Shown here: positions 59,441 to 64,000 of the stretch, piece by piece | Layout of the letters: every line of letters begins with the position of its first letter | How positions within the stretch are numbered: position 1 is the stretch's first letter | Assembly: GCF_052119705.1 (NCBI RefSeq) | Contig: NZ_JBGQOP010000001.1 | Coordinates: forward strand, 186,001 to 250,000 | Reading direction: 5' to 3' | Source: Oceanimonas sp052119705 | GTDB lineage: Bacteria; Pseudomonadota; Gammaproteobacteria; Enterobacterales; Aeromonadaceae | DNA length: 64,000 bases | The notes under the pieces: model-generated | What the model was told of the DNA's origin: nothing | What the model saw: only the letters and a program-made list of their open reading frames with translations | Database searches by the model: none | Program-made: the position numbers and the translations under genes

Positions 59441-60688
59441 ATGAAACGTGGCCTCGTATTAGTTCTCGACTCTTTTGGTATTGGTGGTGCGCTAGATGCA
59501 GCCAAGTTTGGCGATCAAGGTGCCGACACCTTAGGCAGCATTGCCTTGGCGTGTGCCGAGGGCCGAGCAGATCTGATTAATGGAAACGTAAGTAGTAGTG
59601 GCAACCGTCGCCAAGGTCCATTAATGCTGCCGAACTTAGCCAAGTTAGGCCTGTTTCATGCCCACCTTGCCAGTACCGGCCAAGTGGCAGCGGGTGTGGA
59701 ATTACCTGAGACTGTGATGGGCAGTTATGGTCATGCCCAAGAAATATCATCGGGCAAAGACACGCCCTCCGGCCACTGGGAATTAGCAGGAGTGCCGGTG
59801 TTGTTCGACTGGGGATATTTCTTAGATAAAGAACACAGCTTTCCCGACTCTTTGGTGGCAGATCTCATTACCCAAGCCAAGTTGCCCGGTATTTTAGGTA
59901 ACTGTCATGCCTCCGGCACCACCATTCTCGAGCAACTAGGCGAGGAGAGTGTGCGCACCGGCCAGCCAATTTGCTATACCTCAGCCGACTCAGTATTTCA
60001 GATTGCCGCCCATGAACAGCATTTTGGCCTAGAGCGGCTGTATGACGTGTGCGAAGTCGCTCGTGAGCTATTAATGCCCTACAACATAGCGCGGGTGATA
60101 GCGCGGCCATTCCTTGGCGAAACCCCGGCGGATTTTGCTCGCACCGGTAATAGACGCGATTACAGCATAGCGCCGCCGGCCGCCACCGTATTGCAAAAGC
60201 TGGTGGATGAACGCCAAGGCCAAGTGGTGTCGATTGGTAAAATTGCCGATATTTATGCCAACTTTGGCATTACTAAAAAAGTCAAAGCCACCGGCACCCA
60301 CGGCTTGTTTGATGCCACCTTAACTGAGCTGGCGCAGGCGGGCGATAACACCTTGATCATGACTAACTTTGTGGACTTTGATTCTAGCTTTGGCCATAGG
60401 CGCGACATCGCCGGTTATGCCGCCGAGTTAGAAGCCTTCGATCGTCGCTTGCCGGAATTGTTGAGCGTGCTTGCGCCTGACGATCTCTTGATCCTTACCG
60501 CCGATCACGGCTGCGACCCTAGCTGGACCGGCACCGAGCATACTCGCGAGCAAGTGCCAGTGTTGTGCATTGGTGCTGGCTTGCAAGCCGGATCGCTTGG
60601 CCAGCGCGATACCTTTGCCGACGTGGGCCAAAGCTTGGCGCAATACTTTGGCACCAGCGCCATGGATTACGGCGCGTCATTTCTTTGA
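59441..60688 (+). CDS. deoB: Phosphopentomutase
   Basis: Interconverts (deoxy)ribose 1- and 5-phosphates with Mn in nucleoside catabolism. The 415-residue protein has metal and phosphate motifs 'VLDSFGIGGALDA', 'GKDTPSGHWELAG', 'LIMTNFVDFDSSFGHRRD' and 'TADHGCDPSWTGTEHTRE', as in alkaline-phosphatase-fold DeoB. It connects DeoD (phosphorolysis) to DeoC (aldolysis). Confidence 0.97.
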   Translation: MKRGLVLVLDSFGIGGALDAAKFGDQGADTLGSIALACAEGRADLINGNVSSSGNRRQGPLMLPNLAKLGLFHAHLASTGQVAAGVELPETVMGSYGHAQEISSGKDTPSGHWELAGVPVLFDWGYFLDKEHSFPDSLVADLITQAKLPGILGNCHASGTTILEQLGEESVRTGQPICYTSADSVFQIAAHEQHFGLERLYDVCEVARELLMPYNIARVIARPFLGETPADFARTGNRRDYSIAPPAATVLQKLVDERQGQVVSIGKIADIYANFGITKKVKATGTHGLFDATLTELAQAGDNTLIMTNFVDFDSSFGHRRDIAGYAAELEAFDRRLPELLSVLAPDDLLILTADHGCDPSWTGTEHTREQVPVLCIGAGLQAGSLGQRDTFADVGQSLAQYFGTSAMDYGASFL

Positions 60689-60692
60689 GATC

Positions 60693-60945
60693 AGTGAAGG
60701 GTGATGGGTAAAGAGTGAAGAGTAAAGAGGGCGATATAACACGAAAACCAAGAGCGTTTTTTGCCACGGAATCCACAGAATAACACTGAAAAATTAAGCT
60801 GAGATAAGATCGGAATATAGCGTCCAACGCCCAGCTAAAAAATACGGCGTGTTCGGTTTTTGTAGCCGCCAATTTATTAGGCGGTTCTGCGAAGCAGGAT
60901 GATTTGATCTCTATTGTTCGGTGTATTCCGTGGCGAGAGAGTCTT
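60693..60945. repeat. Nested repeat block between deoB and deoD
   Basis: Heptads GTGAAGG GTGATGG GTAAAGA (60693-60730). Then the CCGTGG arm TTTTGCCACGGAATCCACAG (60759-60778), a TTGTAG element (60857-60905; GCCGCC/GGCGG and CTGC/GCAG hairpins) and the inverse CCGTGG arm (60907-60945). The order matches the block at 57066-57600. Confidence 0.7.
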
Positions 60946-60975
60946 TATTTTTATACTTGATACAGGGAAAGAGCG

Positions 60976-61689
60976 ATGGCCACACCGCATATTAATGCCG
61001 AGCGGGGCGATTTTGCCGACACCATTTTAATGCCCGGTGATCCGCTGCGCGCGCAATACATAGCCGACACCTTTTTGACTGAAGTAAAACAAGTTAATGA
61101 AGTGCGTAACATGCTGGGCTTTACCGGTCGCTATAAAGGCCGTGCGGTATCGGTAATGGGCCACGGCATGGGCATACCCTCGGTCTCTATTTATGCCAAA
61201 GAGTTGATCACCGAGTTTGGCGTACAGACTTTGATCCGCGTCGGATCTTGCGGCGCGGTGCGCGACGATGTACAGCTTCGCGATCTGGTAATAGGCCTAG
61301 GTGCCAGCACCGACTCTAAGGTAAACCGCATGCGCTTTATGGGGAACGATTTTGCCGCATTGGCGGATTTTGAGCTGGTCAGTAATGCGGTGGCCGCCGC
61401 CAAAGCCTGCCAAGTACCGGTTAAGGTAGGCAATTTATTTTCGGCGGATTTGTTCTATTCGCCGCAGCCCGAGTTATTTGAGCTGATGAAGCAATACGGG
61501 ATTTTGGGTGTAGAGATGGAAGCCGCCGGTTTATATGGTGTGGCTGCGCAATACGGCGCGCGAGCCGTAACTTTATGCACGGTATCGGATCATATTCTGC
61601 GTAAAGAGGCACTGAGCTCAGATGATCGACAAAACACCTTCAACGACATGATCGAGGTGGCATTAGAGTCTGTGTTGTTGGGGGATTAA
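60976..61689 (+). CDS. deoD: Purine nucleoside phosphorylase DeoD
   Basis: Hexameric phosphorylase that splits purine (deoxy)nucleosides to base and (deoxy)ribose 1-phosphate. The 237 residues match E. coli DeoD: 'MATPHINAERGDFADTILM', 'GHGMGIPSVSIYAKELI', 'RVGSCGAV' and 'GVEMEAAGLYGVAAQYGA' with the active-site Glu. The catalytic Asp is in 'TVSDHI'. It completes the deoC-deoB-deoD cluster. Confidence 0.98.
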   Translation: MATPHINAERGDFADTILMPGDPLRAQYIADTFLTEVKQVNEVRNMLGFTGRYKGRAVSVMGHGMGIPSVSIYAKELITEFGVQTLIRVGSCGAVRDDVQLRDLVIGLGASTDSKVNRMRFMGNDFAALADFELVSNAVAAAKACQVPVKVGNLFSADLFYSPQPELFELMKQYGILGVEMEAAGLYGVAAQYGARAVTLCTVSDHILRKEALSSDDRQNTFNDMIEVALESVLLGD

Positions 61690-61745
61690 GCGCTCTCAAG
61701 AGAGCTCTTAAATGAGGGAGTGCAAAGAGGCAGTAGGTTTATCTA

Positions 61746-61872
61746 TGCCGACGCGCTGAACCGCATCCATGCGGCGCTCGGGAAATGCCGTCGAGCGCCA
61801 TGGATGGCGCAAGTGTCAACATTGCAGGAGCCTTTGTTGACCATGGCATTTCACGGTCGGCTACGATAAATC
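61746..61872. repeat. MITE-like repeat, copy 2
   Basis: CCGACGCGCTG...CATCCAT...GCGCTC matches the left half of the copy near 54929-54965. The perfect inverted repeat GGCGCTCG (61773-61780) / CGAGCGCC (61792-61799) follows. The end CCATGGCATTTCACGGTCGG is the reverse complement of the right half of that copy. Confidence 0.6.
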
Positions 61873-61948
61873 CTACGGCCTCATCCGCACTTTAGAGTAG
61901 ATACTAATAAAAAGGTCTAACAAAGAGTTCTAATCACTCGGTAAATAG

Positions 61949-62050
61949 ATCCGAAGGCGGCCAAACTATCGAATCACCAAACAGATGCTGTACTGGGCCA
62001 GACTCGAGTTAATGCGCCTGGCTCATAGTGCAGGGATCAGCGAATTATGA
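61949..62050 (+). pseudogene. 33-codon fragment, possible transposase tail
   Basis: A short frame without start reads IRRRPNYRITKQMLY then WARLELMRLAHSAGISEL and a TGA stop, followed at once by the palindrome GGGGATCCCC (62051-62060). The Arg-rich and helical composition and abrupt beginning look like the 3' remnant of an insertion-sequence transposase next to its terminal repeat. I cannot name the family; this is a weak call. Confidence 0.3.
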
Positions 62051-62100
62051 GGGGATCCCCCAGCGCCTTGTTATGTCTTTGTTGCATTTATGATTTTATA

Positions 62101-62736
62101 CTAAGTTATTTTATCTATTGTGGAGCTTATATCTTTATTTATAGTTTCGCTGGCATTTGATGCAAATGATGAGTATTCATGTTGAATTCCTTGTATTAAA
62201 TCTCCCGGAGCTAAACCAGAATGAAGCATCAAGCCTATAAACCCAGATACAATATAAATAAACCCAAAAAAACCTAATGCTAGATCAGACGAAATAGCCG
62301 ATAAAATTGCTGCAGATAGAGCTAACATCCAACTAACCCCAGCAACTGCACTAATACCAAGCCAAGACAATATAACGGCGGATGCTAGCAAAGGTATAAT
62401 TATCGTTTTACTTCCACGCCCCCCAAGTGCCAACTCGATAAATGAAGCGAAGACTAACAATATGAGGATTAGCGATATTATTGTATACGTAGATTTATTC
62501 CACTTTAAAATTCCTCTTAAATATAGAGGTGCGACCAAAGAAATTGCAACAATTGAAGAGATAAATCCCGGCTTAAATACTTTGTGCGTATCCCATAACC
62601 ACCCAACATGCGTATATTTAAAAAATGACATAAGTCCACATATCAACAAAAATATCAATGAGAGCAACCTCAATGTTTCGCTATCTAACTCATTATCATT
62701 TGCAACTACCGCTTTTATATTCTTAAGCACAACCAC
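62101..62736 (-). CDS. Orphan AT-rich multi-pass membrane protein
   Basis: A 211-residue protein with no family that I recognise. It starts at GTG (62736) with AAAGGA at good spacing. Five to six hydrophobic stretches are visible (about 24-41, 57-72, 85-105, 110-128, 132-150 and 155-172). The polar C-terminus has Ser, Asn and Asp-rich sequence. Codon use is A/T-rich (Ile, Lys and Asn codons), unlike all neighbours, which indicates recent transfer. It resembles a promoter-less integron-type or island cassette gene. Confidence 0.6.
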   Translation of the reverse strand: MVVLKNIKAVVANDNELDSETLRLLSLIFLLICGLMSFFKYTHVGWLWDTHKVFKPGFISSIVAISLVAPLYLRGILKWNKSTYTIISLILILLVFASFIELALGGRGSKTIIIPLLASAVILSWLGISAVAGVSWMLALSAAILSAISSDLALGFFGFIYIVSGFIGLMLHSGLAPGDLIQGIQHEYSSFASNASETINKDISSTIDKIT

Positions 62737-62799
62737 ATTCCTTTATTTATTGCAACATAACGTTGTTAATACTGCGCATGCCTACTTGTTTTGAACAAA

Positions 62800-62837
62800 A
62801 ACGCGCACTCTCAGATTGATACACAGTTGTGCGCGTT
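62800..62837. other. Inverted repeat upstream of the orphan gene
   Basis: AACGCGCAC (62800-62808) and GTGCGCGTT (62829-62837) form a perfect 9-bp stem with a 20-base loop. With the AACATAAC/GTTATG sequences beside the gene it is faintly attC-like. Confidence 0.35.
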
Positions 62838-63218
62838 ATTTACAGCGCCTCTGCTGCTAATTCATTGTCTTACTGATCCTCTGCCCAGTTTCATTGAACA
62901 CATGTAAGCACCTGATTGTAGATATACGCGCATCTTAGGTGAACGGCACAAAATATACGGTATAAAAATCCAAGTTTTTAATGAACAACCGCTATCGGCC
63001 ATAAACAGGTTGGTTCTATCTTTAAGTATCGTTCGCATCGGTATTAGCTAGCAGGAAACAACCGTTATGAAACATAGTTTCAAATGCGACTATTTTGGAC
63101 GTGTTGACGGCTAACTGCAATTGCAAAAGTCATAAAGAAGATAGAGATAATTCGACCTGTCTTCTAGTCATAGATCTGTGAGCCAATTTGTAGTGGCTAA
63201 AGAGTACAAAAAGGCAGC

Positions 63219-63265
63219 AGGAATTGTTGTAGCCAACCGTCAAATGCCATGGAAGGCATTTGCCG
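63219..63265. repeat. MITE-like repeat, copy 3 core
   Basis: AACCGTCAAATGCCATGGAA followed by GGCATTTGCCGAG. It matches the right half of the copy at 55101-55135 at nearly every base and contains the hairpin CAAATGCC/GGCATTTG. Confidence 0.65.
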
Positions 63266-63276
63266 AGCGTGTAGGG

Positions 63277-63351
63277 GGCGAGCTTGTCTCGCCGTGACGA
63301 ATCGTTTGAGCCTAACCGAATATCCAGTGAATATTCGCAGTAGGCTCAAAC
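63277..63351. other. Tandem strong hairpins
   Basis: GGCGAG-CTTGT-CTCGCC (63277-63293) is followed by a long stem: GTTTGAGCCTA (63304-63314) pairs with TAGGCTCAAAC (63341-63351), with inner CGAATAT/ATATTCG. There is no T-run; it could be a repeat element or a structured RNA. Confidence 0.5.
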
Positions 63352-63596
63352 CATGAGTGTCATTACATTAGCGTTGGCGTAAACAATCCTGCTGACTGCT
63401 GACGCGAAATAGTAAATAGGCGATGACTTTTGATTAAGAGACAAAAGGGCAGCTTTAGGCCATCAGTGTTCTCAGTACTGACTGCAATTTAGCTAAAGCG
63501 TGTCCGCTGGGATTGGCTAGTTGCCTTTGTTCGTTACAATTTCCTGCTCAAATAAGCTAAACCCAAGCTCCTGACTTTCGTAGGATAACGGCCAGA

Positions 63597-63642
63597 AATT
63601 CCGCTGAGACGGAACTGTCTAATAAATTGGCAGGCTACAAAA
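63597..63642 (-). repeat. TTGTAG repeat, reverse copy
   Basis: On the minus strand TTTTGTAGCCTGCCAATTTA is followed by the hairpin TTCCG/CGGAA. Same family as 60857-60905. Confidence 0.55.
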
Positions 63643-64000
63643 CAGCGTTAATTGCGCATCGTGATTATCTTTGCGTGCGTTCTGTGTACTTGCGTGGCAA
63701 AAATTATTGAGACTTTTATGGCATGCGTTGGCGCCAATCTTGTGTGCCTATGCAGAGTAATAGGCCGAGCAATAAACCGAACACTATTTAGGCACAGTGG
63801 GAATAGCCAATAAGTGACCATCTTCGCCGTATTACACTCCTACCAAAATGAGCTAAAGCTGCCCGATTAATGCTTATTTAGCATGGGTGGCTCGTTAGGA
63901 CGTGACGAGGCTCCTTGAAGACAACTTAGTTTCGCTGGCATGAGGCTATTTCACGCTCACGAGTATTCGAAAGGGCTCTGCCTCGATTGCGCGCATTAAT

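Larger units (their letters stand above)
62838..64000. other. Gene-poor end of the window
   Basis: More than 1.1 kb without a supported gene on either strand. It holds a copy of the ACCGTcAAATGCCATGG repeat, two strong hairpins near 63277-63351 and a reverse TTGTAG element at 63597-63642. A CCGTGG-like segment (TGCGTGCGTTCTGTGTACTT, 63673) is also present. A 15-codon frame at 63067 with AGGAAAC upstream is too short to call. Confidence 0.5.

Noticed and set aside
63067..63114. 15-codon frame with AGGAAAC upstream
   Set aside because: Too short and isolated to support as a gene.

Overview
The window is a chromosomal segment of a gammaproteobacterium. Most proteins resemble the Aeromonadales/Vibrio/Enterobacteria side of the class, and several gene blocks keep Escherichia coli-like order: ileS-lspA-fkpB-ispH, rpsF-rpsR-rplI, bamD/rluD-pgeF-clpB, pyrBI, pntAB, hiuH/hprRS and deoC-deoB-deoD. 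Gene content and the repeat-filled spacers suggest a marine Oceanisphaera/Oceanimonas-like member of the Aeromonadales; that placement is inference. There is no plasmid, prophage or CRISPR signal, and almost the whole window is core genome.

Layout: 1-2.9 kb, the end of the ileS operon. 3.0-6.4 kb, type IV pilus minor pilins, with pilE divergent from fimT-pilW-pilX-pilV. 6.8-9.5 kb, nadE, the PII gene glnB and luxS. 9.6-13.8 kb, rnr, rlmB and an EamA exporter. 13.9-15.9 kb, ribosomal proteins S6, S18 and L9, then fpr. 16-22 kb, a small membrane protein, a quinone-oxidoreductase-like enzyme, an M16 protease and gshA. 22.5-29.4 kb, a DUF5522 protein with a cytosolic metal-receptor-like protein, then bamD, rluD, pgeF and clpB. 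29.5-34.3 kb on the minus strand, a lumazine synthase under an FMN riboswitch, recQ and pyrBI with a leader-peptide attenuator. 34.4-41.5 kb, tRNA-Trp, holD, rimI, an M23-like protein, an atypical Nramp and pntAB. 41.7-53.6 kb, lemA, an M48 protease, periplasmic hiuH divergent from a HprRS two-component system, azlCD, a PhnDCE/selenate-like ABC transporter, an SDR and the urate hydroxylase gene puuD. 54-61.7 kb, a DTW-domain gene, prfC, a TatD-family gene and deoC-deoB-deoD. The last 2.3 kb is gene-poor and holds one AT-rich membrane-protein gene among hairpins and repeat copies.

Regulatory elements read directly: an FMN riboswitch, a pyrL-type attenuator, a sigma-32 promoter at clpB, a HprR/CusR-like box between hiuH and hprR, an S6:S18-like leader and about twenty intrinsic terminators.

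The most unusual property is the spacer DNA. Nearly every long intergenic gap is built from degenerate tandem repeats. Seven-bp arrays occur often as inverted pairs and in several places run through stop codons. Units of 13-19 bp sit just upstream of ribosome binding sites. In addition there are three or four families of dispersed hairpin repeats, some nested as composite inverted repeats. One in-frame 12-bp array has added a Pro-Ala-Lys segment to RimI.
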